From NCBI GenBank assembly GCA_027024125.1, contig JALVSV010000304.1, forward strand, positions 1 to 13,267: DNA of 13,267 nucleotides, in the 5' to 3' direction. The notes beneath the pieces are model-generated. The model had not been told where the DNA came from, searched no databases, and saw only the letters and a list, made by a program, of their open reading frames with translations. The DNA comes from Methylothermaceae bacterium. Lineage in GTDB: Bacteria > Pseudomonadota > Gammaproteobacteria > Methylococcales > Methylothermaceae. A program made the translations under genes and the position numbers. Position 1 is the first letter of the stretch, and each line of letters opens with the position of its first letter. Shown piece after piece: positions 1 through 6,970 of this stretch.

Positions 1-2
1 CG

Positions 3-119
3 ATCGCCGATGCCATCCTCGACCGTCTCGTTCACAGTGCCTATCGGATCACCCTCAAGGGGGAGTCCATGCGTAAGAAAAGAGCGAAAAGATTGACACC
101 CTCCGCCTCCTCGGAGTAA
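3..119 (+). CDS. istB: IstB-like helper ATPase of IS21-family element, C-terminal fragment
   Basis: The open frame enters from the left edge and ends at TAA 117-119, giving 38 residues that begin [16 protein letters not shown] and continue with [12 protein letters not shown]. This is the typical C-terminus of IstB, the AAA+ helper that assists the IstA transposase of IS21 elements; the ILDRL(V/L)H...(R/I)xLKGES stretch is the recognisable part. The Walker A and B motifs would lie upstream of the window, so I cannot say whether the gene is intact. Its position just ahead of the repeat-bearing end of the element is the normal IS21 layout. I am fairly sure of the family, less so of the subgroup. 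Confidence 0.75.
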   Translation: MADAILDRLVHSAYRITLKGESMRKKRAKRLTPSASSE

Positions 120-155
120 GAAAGATCCCCTGCGTCGCTTCGCTCCGACTGCTCC

Positions 156-224
156 GGTCAAATGCGCGTGGAACACATGGTCAAATAAAAATGGAAGGGG
201 TGGTCAAATCACGTGGAATACGCA
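156..224. repeat. Three 23-bp direct repeats at IS21 right end
   Basis: GGTCAAAT occurs at 156-163, 179-186 and 202-209, exactly 23 bases apart each time, and every copy is followed 4-5 bases later by TGGAA. The units therefore read GGTCAAAT-N4/5-TGGAA-N5/6. Arrays of this kind at the ends of IS21 elements are transposase-binding sites in the family members that have been studied. The outermost copy ends in TACGCA, taken as the tip of the element. Confidence 0.75.
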
Positions 225-325
225 CCCTGACGCTCTCCGGCCATCGCCCTTTGGAAACGGCGGTTGGTGCGGTCCCGATCTGCCACTTCAACCCGATCTG
301 CCACTTCAATGATTAGGATACGCAT
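209..325 (-). pseudogene. TumA-like antitoxin, truncated by IS21-family insertion
   Basis: From ATG at 325 the frame reads MRILIIEVADR..., then an RRFQRAMAGERQG stretch, and passes into the insertion sequence at codon 34, stopping at 209 after 38 codons. The (F/A)RGExQG pattern near residue 30 resembles the N-terminus of antitoxins that accompany TumE/DUF6516 toxins, which normally continue for many more residues, often with a helix-turn-helix. The start overlaps the toxin gene by 20 bases, and GGAG sits about nine bases upstream, so the pair was translationally coupled. Residues 7-12 (EVADRV) and 13-18 (EVADRD) come from an exact 18-base duplication. The rest of the gene should lie beyond the left end of the IS. 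The family call comes from memory of the pattern and from the adjacent toxin. Confidence 0.55.
274..309. repeat. Perfect 18-bp tandem duplication (two units)
   Basis: CCCGATCTGCCACTTCAA occurs at 274-291 and again, without a mismatch, at 292-309. It lies inside the antitoxin remnant and keeps its frame, adding six residues. It also sits across the toxin stop codon (306-308), so the second unit begins inside the end of the toxin gene. Confidence 0.9.
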
Positions 326-587
326 CGACCGATCTCCAGAAGCCTTCCAGGAGCCGATCCAGGGATACGAAGTTATAGGGGAATTCGTCCCCATCCCGGT
401 GATAATGATCACTTTTGCCGGCTTCGTGATCGAAGCGCAGCATGCATTGCCCATCAATCACACAGGCCAGCCGGTACTTATAGTTGTGCCGGCTGCCTCG
501 TATTGGTTGAGGGAGTTGCCATACCACCATTTACACGAAAGCATGCTCGACCGCGACCCGTTGCCGCAGAAGCAGATCGGCCTTCAT
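306..587 (-). pseudogene. TumE-like (DUF6516) toxin with in-frame stop codon
   Basis: Reading from ATG at 587 gives MKADLLLRQRVAVEHAFV, then TAA at 531-533, then in the same frame MVVWQLPQPIRGSRHNYKYR and on to TGA at 306-308. Together this is 94 codons, the usual size of TumE/DUF6516 toxin-like proteins, with the family's recognisable blocks: MKA(D/E)LL at the start, VVWQLPQPIRGS.H..KYRLA, an R(F/Y)D.E.GK.DH.H core and a FVSLDRLLEGFW end. Relatives usually have Glu between 'FV' and 'hVhW', so a GAA-to-TAA change is the simplest explanation. AAGG lies eight bases before ATG 587. A shorter product restarted at ATG 530 is possible but would lack the conserved start. The molecular activity of this family is not something the sequence reveals. 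Confidence 0.65.
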
Positions 588-607
588 GTTGTTTACCTTA
601 ACAACAT
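586..607 (-). promoter_or_regulatory. Inverted repeat around toxin start and ribosome binding site
   Basis: The arms ATGTTGTT (586-593) and AACAACAT (600-607) are perfect 8-base complements separated by six bases. On the minus strand the loop contains AAGGTA, the toxin's ribosome binding site, and the downstream arm contains the toxin ATG. It could be an operator for autoregulation by the toxin-antitoxin pair, or an RNA hairpin that limits toxin translation. It might also be chance, but the exact placement argues for function when the locus was intact. Confidence 0.5.
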
Positions 608-861
608 CTGTTGGGCTAATCAATGATCAGAGGCAGTGGCATGGTGAAGAATGCCTGAAAAGATCTGCGGTCTATTTGTCGCTTTTCAGATCTCCATAAG
701 TTATCAATATTGAGACCAAATGGTACGGGCGCAGACGTTACTCAGCGGCGCTGATAGGTGCAAATCGGGATACAGCGAGAAATGTATTTATCCAGTAATA
801 TCAATAATATACGGAGAAATACACCAATCTTCGCCTAATAAATACAGGTAGCGCCATGACA
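588..861. other. AT-rich non-coding stretch with small inverted repeats
   Basis: No convincing gene is present between the toxin start and the tRNA remnant. Visible structure, apart from the toxin-start palindrome, is an inverted repeat CTGAAAAG (655-662) / CTTTTCAG (682-689) overlapped by AGATCTG (661-667) / CAGATCT (687-693), and a looser pair TGTATTT (783-789) / AAATACA (817-823). The stretch from about 775 to 846 is clearly richer in A and T than the genes around it. Neither repeat is followed by a T-run, so they are not ordinary terminators. I found no promoter for the toxin gene that I would defend. Confidence 0.5.
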
Positions 862-895
862 CTCCGGAGCCTGAGGTCACAGGTTCGAATCCTGT
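862..895 (+). pseudogene. tRNA-Arg(CCG)-like 3'-half remnant
   Basis: Bases 862-868 (CTCCGGA) match the anticodon loop of bacterial tRNA-Arg(CCG); 869-873 would be the 3' anticodon stem, 874-878 (AGGTC) a normal 5-base variable loop, and 879-895 a perfect T-arm with ACAGG / TTCGAAT / CCTGT. The 5' half is missing: 857-861 (TGACA) cannot pair with GCCTG, no matching D-arm or acceptor strand precedes it, and the seven bases after the T-arm (CTTTACA) have no partner and no CCA. So this is not a working tRNA. The 3' halves of tRNA genes are classic attachment sites for integrating elements, and a remnant like this is what remains at one edge. It ends two bases from the stop codon of the HDOD gene. 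Confidence 0.6.
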
Positions 896-897
896 CT

Positions 898-2091
898 TTA
901 CATCCCTACTGACACCAATGGGGCACAGGCGTCATACAGATCTGGTGCATTTAGAAAGGGCAATTCTGCCTCAAAATTGGCCAGTGCATCCCGCCCATAG
1001 ATCCGATAGCCTCTTACGAGAGATTCAGCAGCAAACACTGCTTGGGCCACAGGGTTGGCCTGATGGAAAGTCTCTCCATCCAAATCATGGTGTAATGCCA
1101 CAGCTTCGACCACAGGATCGGCAAGATTCCAGAGGTTCAGGACCATTGCGCCAATATCTGAATGTCCGCCCCCCCATCGTTGCCGCTCCAGCTCGATCAA
1201 TTGTTTTTCATCGGTCCCGGCTTTGCGAAGCAGGGTAGGATAGCTGTCGGGAAGATTGGCGAGCAGGACCAGGCTACCAATATCGTGAAGTAGCCCAGCC
1301 AACCCTGCAGATTGGATCAAATCAGCTGAACACCCATTCATTCGGGCAATCTTCCCTGCAACTCTGGCAACGGTAAAATTGTGCTTCCATAAAACTTCCG
1401 GTTTCAGACCAGGAAGTGGTAGCGTGTCAATGAGATGTGCCGACAGTACGATACCGAGTAATAGGTCATGCCCAAGAAGGCTCACAGCCTCGTGTATGTC
1501 GGTAATCTCCCGGGGGTGGGCGTAGAATCCCGAATTGGCAATCCGCAAGACCCTGGCAACCAACGGAGCATCCCTGACAAGCAGCTTGGCAATTCGGCGT
1601 ATGTTGCTACATGGAGCGTTGATTTCATCCTGTAGAGCAAAATATAAAGATGGCAGAGAAGGCAAATATCGCAGTTGAGCCAGTAGCGTATCCAGCATTG
1701 GATTGGCCTGTAACCATACCCATGTCTTGAAACTGCGTTCGATGGCCGCGATGAGTTCATCCGGATCGCAATGCGCTGTCAGGATCTGATGAAGCTGAAC
1801 CAGCGAGCCCTGGTCCTCGACGTTCCCAGGTTTGGGAACCAAGCGAATCACCATGACGTCATGGATCTTTAACCGGGAAAGGAACAGTCGCCAGTCGTCT
1901 TTGTCGTTGCCACAATCAACCACGACCACCGCCACTTCATGACCCTGGATGACTTCAAACGCCTTTTCCATATCAGGTATTCTAAGAAGCTCCCATGATC
2001 GCTGTTGGATTGCCTCCGGGGGAAGCGCATGGCCATCGGACGAAGGTGTATCCACCAGCAGAACATAGGGTTTGTTCGAAACGCCATTCAT
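898..2091 (-). CDS. HDOD-domain signalling protein with degenerate receiver domain
   Basis: A 397-residue protein. Residues about 8-125 look like a CheY-type receiver: a first strand YVLLVD with one acidic residue (D14) instead of the usual pair, a hydrophobic strand ending in VVVVDC where D59 sits at the phospho-acceptor position, but no clear partner lysine or threonine. Residues about 135-345 form an HDOD domain, with L..LP.LP.LY at its start, RVLRIANSGFY near 181-190, GLLHDIG at 266-272 and H310 in GGGHSDIG. HDOD proteins usually act in signalling and regulation without proven phosphohydrolase activity. Start ATG 2091 is the first usable one; GAGGAGG lies at 2108-2114, 16 bases away, unusually far. 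The gene is followed at once by the tRNA remnant. The target pathway is unknown. Confidence 0.8.
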   Translation of the reverse strand: MNGVSNKPYVLLVDTPSSDGHALPPEAIQQRSWELLRIPDMEKAFEVIQGHEVAVVVVDCGNDKDDWRLFLSRLKIHDVMVIRLVPKPGNVEDQGSLVQLHQILTAHCDPDELIAAIERSFKTWVWLQANPMLDTLLAQLRYLPSLPSLYFALQDEINAPCSNIRRIAKLLVRDAPLVARVLRIANSGFYAHPREITDIHEAVSLLGHDLLLGIVLSAHLIDTLPLPGLKPEVLWKHNFTVARVAGKIARMNGCSADLIQSAGLAGLLHDIGSLVLLANLPDSYPTLLRKAGTDEKQLIELERQRWGGGHSDIGAMVLNLWNLADPVVEAVALHHDLDGETFHQANPVAQAVFAAESLVRGYRIYGRDALANFEAELPFLNAPDLYDACAPLVSVGM

Positions 2092-2256
2092 GGTTTTTAG
2101 CTGGAAACCTCCTCGATCAAATTCCCTTCATGAAATAAAGCCTTGGCTGCAGAAATGACCACGACCTGATTTCCTCTCAGCACTCTTTACTAAAGCATAG
2201 CCGGAGATCGGGGTGGATGGCTCAACCGGGGGTTTTCGACAATTCAGCCAGGAACG

Positions 2257-2874
2257 TCAGTAACAGACCGGATCAGGATCCAGATATCGCCATAAATACC
2301 ATGCAGCCACGGTACGGTAGGGACGCCAACGCAGGGAAAAGTCTTCCAGCACGTCCTTGCCGATTCTGTCGGTTTCAAAATACAACCTCGCCGCCGACTT
2401 CTGCAGGCCTATGTCTCGTGCTGAAAAGATATCGGGTTCGTGCAGATGAAAGATGGCAAACATCTCGACCGTCCACACACCCACCCCCTTGATTTTCAGC
2501 AACTCTTCCCTGACCTCTGCAAAATCACGATTCTGCCAATAGGCGTCGCTGATGTCGCGCTCCAAAAAAAAGCCCGCCACATTGCGAAGATACCCTGCCT
2601 TTGACCAGGACAGACCTGCTTTCCGCAATGACGCCTCACTGTGTTCCATAATTCTTTGTGGCGTCACTTTCCCCACCTGGCATTGAAGTCTTGCCCAGAC
2701 ACTGTCGGCGGCCTTGATCGAGATCTGCTGCCCAATGATGGCACGCGCCAAGGTATGAAACGAATCTCCAATCCGGACCAGAGATTCCGGATACGTTTCT
2801 ATCAAGCGGGCCATCACTTTGTCACGTTGAACGAGAAAATCCTTGGCTTGGTTCCAATATATGGGGGAAGACAT
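2257..2874 (-). CDS. AlkA-like DNA-3-methyladenine glycosylase (HhH-GPD family)
   Basis: A 205-residue base-excision repair enzyme of the helix-hairpin-helix GPD superfamily, expected to remove alkylated bases such as 3-methyladenine from DNA by hydrolysing the glycosidic bond. Seen in the sequence: FHTLARAIIGQQIS at 39-52, the hairpin LLKIKGVGVWTVEM at 125-138, and PDIFSARDIGLQKS, where D154 is the expected catalytic aspartate; WRPYRTVAAWYLWRYLD at the end matches the AlkA family. It lacks the N-terminal domain of E. coli AlkA (282 residues) and so is the short, single-domain type common in bacteria. It is divergent from valS with 64 bases between them. Downstream, 2092-2256 holds no gene and no convincing terminator. 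Substrate range cannot be read from the sequence. Confidence 0.85.
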   Translation of the reverse strand: MSSPIYWNQAKDFLVQRDKVMARLIETYPESLVRIGDSFHTLARAIIGQQISIKAADSVWARLQCQVGKVTPQRIMEHSEASLRKAGLSWSKAGYLRNVAGFFLERDISDAYWQNRDFAEVREELLKIKGVGVWTVEMFAIFHLHEPDIFSARDIGLQKSAARLYFETDRIGKDVLEDFSLRWRPYRTVAAWYLWRYLDPDPVCY

Positions 2875-2895
2875 AGCGGACGTGTTGGGATCTGG

Positions 2896-2924
2896 ATGAT
2901 AAAATCAGGGAATTTACATTACAA
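2896..2924 (-). promoter_or_regulatory. Possible sigma-70 promoter for the DNA glycosylase gene
   Basis: On the minus strand TTGTAA (2919-2924) and TATCAT (2896-2901) are separated by 17 bases; they match the consensus at four and five of six positions. Transcription would begin about 15 bases before the glycosylase ATG at 2874. No comparably good promoter for valS was found in the same 64-base gap. Confidence 0.3.
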
Positions 2925-2938
2925 CAGACACGCAACCG

Positions 2939-5695
2939 ATGGAAAAGACTTACGATCCTCATGCGATCGAACAACACTGGTACAAGACCTGGGAAGAAAA
3001 TGGCTATTTTGCCCCCTCCGGCAAGGGAACGCCCTACTGCATCATGATCCCTCCACCCAATGTGACTGGCAGTTTGCACATGGGGCACGCTTTTCAGGAT
3101 ACGATCATGGACGGTCTGGTCCGCTATCATCGGATGCGTGGTTTCAACACCCTGTGGCAGCCTGGCACGGACCATGCAGGAATCGCCACTCAGATGGTGG
3201 TCGAACGCATTCTCGAGCGTGAGGGAAAAACCCGCCACGACCTGGGCCGGGAAAGTTTCATCGAGCGCATTTGGGACTGGAAGGAACATTCGGGCGGTAC
3301 CATCACCCGCCAACTGCGCCGACTCGGTGCTTCCGTGGACTGGTCACGCGAACGTTTCACCATGGACGAAGGCTTGTCCAGGTCAGTGCGGGAAGTTTTC
3401 GTCCAATTGTACGACGAGGGTCTCATCTATCGTGGCAAGCGCCTGGTCAACTGGGATCCGGTACTACATACCGCAGTCTCCGACCTGGAAGTCGTGGCCG
3501 AGGAGGAGAAAGGCCACCTTTGGCATATCCGCTATCCATTGGCAGATGGAAGCAGGTATCTGGTGGTCGCAACCACCCGCCCTGAAACCATGCTTGGAGA
3601 CACGGCAGTAGCCGTGCACCCCGACGACGAACGCTATCGCGACCTGATTGGCAAGACGATTCAACTCCCTTTGGCGAACCGGGAGATCCCTGTCATCGCC
3701 GATCCCTATGTCGACCCCGAATTCGGTACCGGTTGCGTCAAGATAACGCCTGCCCATGACTTCAACGACTATGAGGTGGGGAAGCGGCACGACCTGCCGC
3801 AGATAAACATCTTTACCCCCGATGCCCGTCTGAATGACAACGCTCCACCTGCTTATCGGGGCCTGGACAGGTTCGAGGCCCGCAACAAAGTCCTGGCAGA
3901 CCTGGAAAAACTCGATCTACTGGAAAAAGTGGAAGAGCATGTGCTCAAAGTGCCCAGGGGGGATAGATCCGGTGCGGTGATCGAGCCCTATCTGACCGAC
4001 CAGTGGTTCGTCAAGGCAAAGCCTCTGGCGGAAACGGCTCTTCAGGTCGTCAGACAGGGCAAGATCCGCTTCATACCCGAAAACTGGAGCAAGACCTACT
4101 ACCAATGGCTTGAGGATATTCAGGACTGGTGTATCAGCAGACAGATCTGGTGGGGACACCGGATTCCAGCCTGGTATGACGAGAATGGCAATATCTATGT
4201 CGGTCATAGCGAAACCGAGGTACGGCAAAAATACCAGCTTGGCGACCGCCCACTGACCCAGGACGAAGATGTCCTGGATACCTGGTTTTCTTCCGCGCTT
4301 TGGCCCTTTTCGACACTCGGCTGGCCCGATCATACCCCAGAGCTGGAGACCTTCTATCCCACCAGCGTCCTGGTCACCGGATTCGACATCATTTTCTTCT
4401 GGGTCGCCAGGATGGTGATGATGGGAATGAAGTTCATGGAGGACGTCCCTTTCCGGGACGTGTATATTCACGGTCTGGTTCGCGATGCCCATGGCCAGAA
4501 GATGTCGAAATCCAAGGGCAACGTACTCGACCCCCTGGATCTGATTGATGGCATCAGCCTGGAAGATCTGATCAAGAAACGTACATCGGGTCTGATGCAG
4601 CCCCAGATGGCCAGGAAGATCGAAGAGCTGACCAGAAAGGAATTCCCCAAGGGCATCCCCTCCTATGGTGCCGACGCTTTGCGGTTCACTTTCGCTTCGC
4701 TTGCTACCACGGGCCGCGATATCCGCTTCGACCTGGGTCGGATTGAAGGCTACCGGAATTTCTGCAACAAGCTTTGGAATGCTTCCCGCTATGTGTTCAT
4801 GAACACCGAGGGGCATGATCTGGGGCATTCAGGGGGAGAGACGGAATTCAGTCCGATCGACCGCTGGATCCAATCCAGGTTTCACAAAGCGGCGCAAACC
4901 GTCCAGAATTCCATTGAGGCCTATCGTTTCGATCTGGCTGCTGCCGCCATCTATGAATTCCTCTGGGACGAATATTGCGACTGGTATCTGGAACTCTCCA
5001 AGATTTCCCTCCAGACCGGAACCCCCGCGCAGCAACGAGCTACCCGCCAGACATTGATCGGTGTCCTGGAAGCTTTCCTGCGCCTTGCCCACCCCATCAT
5101 ACCGTTCATTACCGAGGAAATCTGGCAAAAGGCTTCAGAGATCGCCGGAATCAAGGGGGAGACGATCATGCGTCAAAGCTATCCCCAAAAGGAGGATTCG
5201 GCCATCGATGAACCTGCAGAACAGGAGATCGCATGGCTCCAGTCATTCATCCTTGGGGTCAGACGCATCCGGGGGGAAATGAATCTGCCTCCGGGCAAAC
5301 ACCTGCCTGTTTTGGTTCAGGGAGGCAGCGCAAAGGACATTGAGCGTGTCAGCCGCTGGCGTTCCTGGCTCGAGCGTTTCGGCCGGATCGAATCCATCCA
5401 GTGGTTGCAGACCAATGAAACACCTCCAGAATCAGCTATCGCCCTGGTGGATGATTTGAAAGTACTCATTCCCCTTGCCGGCCTGATCGACAAAGAAGCC
5501 GAACTGAAGCGACTTACAAAGGAAATCGAACGAATCAGAAAAGAACTTCCCCGGATCGAAAATAAACTCAACAATCCTAAATTCATGGAACGGGCCCCGG
5601 CACAGGTCGTGGCCAAGGAAAAACAGAAATTGAATGAATTGCAGGAGGCCCTGTCCCGCCTGGAAGACCAGTTTTCCAGAATTTCCGCCATATGA
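2939..5695 (+). CDS. valS: Valyl-tRNA synthetase
   Basis: A complete 918-residue class I aminoacyl-tRNA synthetase that charges tRNA-Val in the cytoplasm. The HIGH-type signature is HMGH at 47-50 within [13 protein letters not shown], and the KMSKS loop is at 521-525. The CP1 editing domain, which hydrolyses mischarged Thr-tRNA, follows the first signature and includes TTRPET at 212-217. The C-terminal region from about 850 is charged and heptad-like ([17 protein letters not shown]...), the tRNA-binding coiled coil typical of ValS. E. coli ValS is 951 residues; the opening MEKTY.P and the end align with it, which supports ATG 2939 despite a weak ribosome binding site. The gene stands alone, divergent from the glycosylase gene, with no pepA or holC next to it as in enterics. 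Confidence 0.97.
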   Translation: MEKTYDPHAIEQHWYKTWEENGYFAPSGKGTPYCIMIPPPNVTGSLHMGHAFQDTIMDGLVRYHRMRGFNTLWQPGTDHAGIATQMVVERILEREGKTRHDLGRESFIERIWDWKEHSGGTITRQLRRLGASVDWSRERFTMDEGLSRSVREVFVQLYDEGLIYRGKRLVNWDPVLHTAVSDLEVVAEEEKGHLWHIRYPLADGSRYLVVATTRPETMLGDTAVAVHPDDERYRDLIGKTIQLPLANREIPVIADPYVDPEFGTGCVKITPAHDFNDYEVGKRHDLPQINIFTPDARLNDNAPPAYRGLDRFEARNKVLADLEKLDLLEKVEEHVLKVPRGDRSGAVIEPYLTDQWFVKAKPLAETALQVVRQGKIRFIPENWSKTYYQWLEDIQDWCISRQIWWGHRIPAWYDENGNIYVGHSETEVRQKYQLGDRPLTQDEDVLDTWFSSALWPFSTLGWPDHTPELETFYPTSVLVTGFDIIFFWVARMVMMGMKFMEDVPFRDVYIHGLVRDAHGQKMSKSKGNVLDPLDLIDGISLEDLIKKRTSGLMQPQMARKIEELTRKEFPKGIPSYGADALRFTFASLATTGRDIRFDLGRIEGYRNFCNKLWNASRYVFMNTEGHDLGHSGGETEFSPIDRWIQSRFHKAAQTVQNSIEAYRFDLAAAAIYEFLWDEYCDWYLELSKISLQTGTPAQQRATRQTLIGVLEAFLRLAHPIIPFITEEIWQKASEIAGIKGETIMRQSYPQKEDSAIDEPAEQEIAWLQSFILGVRRIRGEMNLPPGKHLPVLVQGGSAKDIERVSRWRSWLERFGRIESIQWLQTNETPPESAIALVDDLKVLIPLAGLIDKEAELKRLTKEIERIRKELPRIENKLNNPKFMERAPAQVVAKEKQKLNELQEALSRLEDQFSRISAI

Positions 5696-5762
5696 TCATT
5701 ACCTGCACACCATCCATCAGGGTACCAGAAAGAGTTTTCCCAGCCCGGGCAGAAAACCAACG

Positions 5763-5787
5763 AAAAAGGGCGCCATGGAGGCGCCCT
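5763..5787 (-). terminator. Rho-independent terminator of the tkt-fba2-fba1 operon
   Basis: On the minus strand AGGGCGCC pairs perfectly with GGCGCCCT across a five-base loop (5767-5774 with 5780-5787), and the stem runs straight into TTTTT. It starts 26 bases after the fba1 stop codon. On the plus strand the same stem is followed by CATCAGC, not by T residues, so it should not stop valS transcription efficiently. Confidence 0.85.
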
Positions 5788-5813
5788 CATCAGCGATGTC
5801 GATACGCTGGCCG

Positions 5814-6878
5814 TTATCGCACGTTGGGATCCAGCTCACCGGCCGCATATTTCTGATACATGACTTCCAGGGAAATAGGTTTGATCTTGGAGGCCTGACC
5901 GGCACAACCAAACGCTTCATACCTGGCCTTGCAGATGTCCTTCATCGCCACGGTTGCGACCTTGAAGATCTTGCGTGGATCGAACTCCTTGGGATTCTCA
6001 GCCAGGAATTTACGCATGGCACCGGTTGAAGCCATGCGAAGATCGGTGTCGATGTTCACCTTGCGCACACCGTGCTTGATTCCTTCGACGATCTCTTCGA
6101 CAGGCACGCCATAGGTCTGCCCCATGTCGCCGCCGTAGTTGTTGATGATCTCGAGCCAGTCCTGCGGCACTGAAGAGGAACCGTGCATGACCAGGTGAGT
6201 ACTGGGGATACGCGAGTGAATCTCCTTGATCCGCTCGATCGCCAGAATATCCCCTGTGGGAGGACGGGTGAACTTGTAAGCACCGTGGCTGGTGCCGATG
6301 GCGATTGCCAAAGCATCGATCTTGGTCTTGCTGACGAAGTCTGCCGCTTCCTCAGGATCAGTGAGCAGCATGTCTTTGGTCAATTCACCTTCTGCACCGA
6401 CACCGTCTTCCTTGCCAGCCTGCATGGTTTCCAATGACCCCAGACAACCCAACTCACCTTCCACCGAAACACCACAGGCATGCGCCATCTCGGTGACCTT
6501 GGCAGTCACTTCCACGTTGTATTCATAACTGGCGGGAGTCTTGGCATCCGGCATCAGGGAACCGTCCATCATCACCGAAGTGAATCCGGACTGGATGGAA
6601 CGCGCACAGACGCCGGGATCGGCACCATGATCCTGGTGCAGGACAATGGGAATATCAGGCCATTGTTCCACCGCGGCCAAAATCAGATGACGCAGGAACG
6701 CCTCGCCTGCATATTTACGTGCTCCTGCGGAAGCCTGCATGATCACAGGGCTGTCCACTTCCGCGGCCGCCTCCATGATTGAATGCACTTGTTCCATGTT
6801 GTTGACGTTGAACGCCGGAACGCCGTAACCGTTTTCGGCGGCGTGATCAAGTAGCTGTCTCAGGGTAATGAGTGCCAT
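5814..6878 (-). CDS. fba: Class II fructose-1,6-bisphosphate aldolase, copy 1 (CbbA type)
   Basis: A 354-residue zinc-dependent aldolase that joins dihydroxyacetone phosphate with glyceraldehyde 3-phosphate (or, in the Calvin cycle, with erythrose 4-phosphate) and also works in glycolysis. Visible: AFNVNNMEQ near the start, HQDHGADP at 81-88 with catalytic D83 and zinc ligand H84, [10 protein letters not shown] at 141-150, GTSHGAYKF with H198, HGSSSVP with H232, and the phosphate-binding NIDTDLR at 275-281. The loop after residue 148 carries the [10 protein letters not shown] stretch usual for CbbA-type enzymes. GAGGAA sits six bases before ATG 6878. It is the last gene of the tkt operon, 92 bases after its sister copy, and is followed by a strong terminator. 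Confidence 0.95.
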   Translation of the reverse strand: MALITLRQLLDHAAENGYGVPAFNVNNMEQVHSIMEAAAEVDSPVIMQASAGARKYAGEAFLRHLILAAVEQWPDIPIVLHQDHGADPGVCARSIQSGFTSVMMDGSLMPDAKTPASYEYNVEVTAKVTEMAHACGVSVEGELGCLGSLETMQAGKEDGVGAEGELTKDMLLTDPEEAADFVSKTKIDALAIAIGTSHGAYKFTRPPTGDILAIERIKEIHSRIPSTHLVMHGSSSVPQDWLEIINNYGGDMGQTYGVPVEEIVEGIKHGVRKVNIDTDLRMASTGAMRKFLAENPKEFDPRKIFKVATVAMKDICKARYEAFGCAGQASKIKPISLEVMYQKYAAGELDPNVR

Positions 6879-6911
6879 TAAATTTCCTCGTGATTGAAAT
6901 TAGTTGATAGG

Positions 6912-6940
6912 TTGCCCCCAAAGTCCCTTATCGGGGGCAA
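6912..6940 (-). promoter_or_regulatory. Stem-loop between the two aldolase genes
   Basis: TTGCCCCC (6912-6919) and GGGGGCAA (6933-6940) are perfect 8-base complements with a 13-base loop. On the minus strand the stem is followed by CCTATCAACTAATTTC, not a T-run, so it is not a standard terminator. It lies between the fba2 stop (6971) and the fba1 ribosome binding site, where such hairpins often set mRNA stability or partial read-through. Its effect here is a guess. Confidence 0.55.
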
Positions 6941-6970
6941 TAATGGTAGGGAGTTGACTCTGGTTCCGAA

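Larger units (their letters stand above)
1..224 (+). mobile_element. IS21-family insertion sequence, right end (partial)
   Basis: Only the right end of the element is in the window: the tail of the IstB helper gene, a short non-coding stretch, and a set of direct repeats ending in ...TACGCA at about 224. IS21 elements are known to encode IstA and IstB in that order and to carry several short repeats at each end that bind the transposase; both traits are visible here. I place the outer end at 224 because the third repeat stops there with a terminal CA and because the antitoxin reading frame of the host locus runs cleanly up to 225. The left end, istA and the target duplication lie outside the window. 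Confidence 0.75.

Noticed and set aside
264..626. Plus-strand open frame of 120 codons at the left edge
   Set aside because: It is antisense to the toxin and antitoxin remnants, which match known family patterns in the other direction, and it has no domain of its own.
862..902. A functional tRNA gene ending near 902
   Set aside because: The anticodon stem, D-arm and acceptor stem cannot form from the upstream bases, so only the 3' half is present.
3917..4828. Minus-strand open frame of 303 codons opposite valS
   Set aside because: No family resemblance; it is fully inside the strongly supported valS gene.
5732..5758. Imperfect inverted repeat GTTTTC / GAAAAC after valS as its terminator
   Set aside because: The stem is only six base pairs, mostly A/T, with an unpaired G/C-rich centre and no T-run after it; too weak to call.
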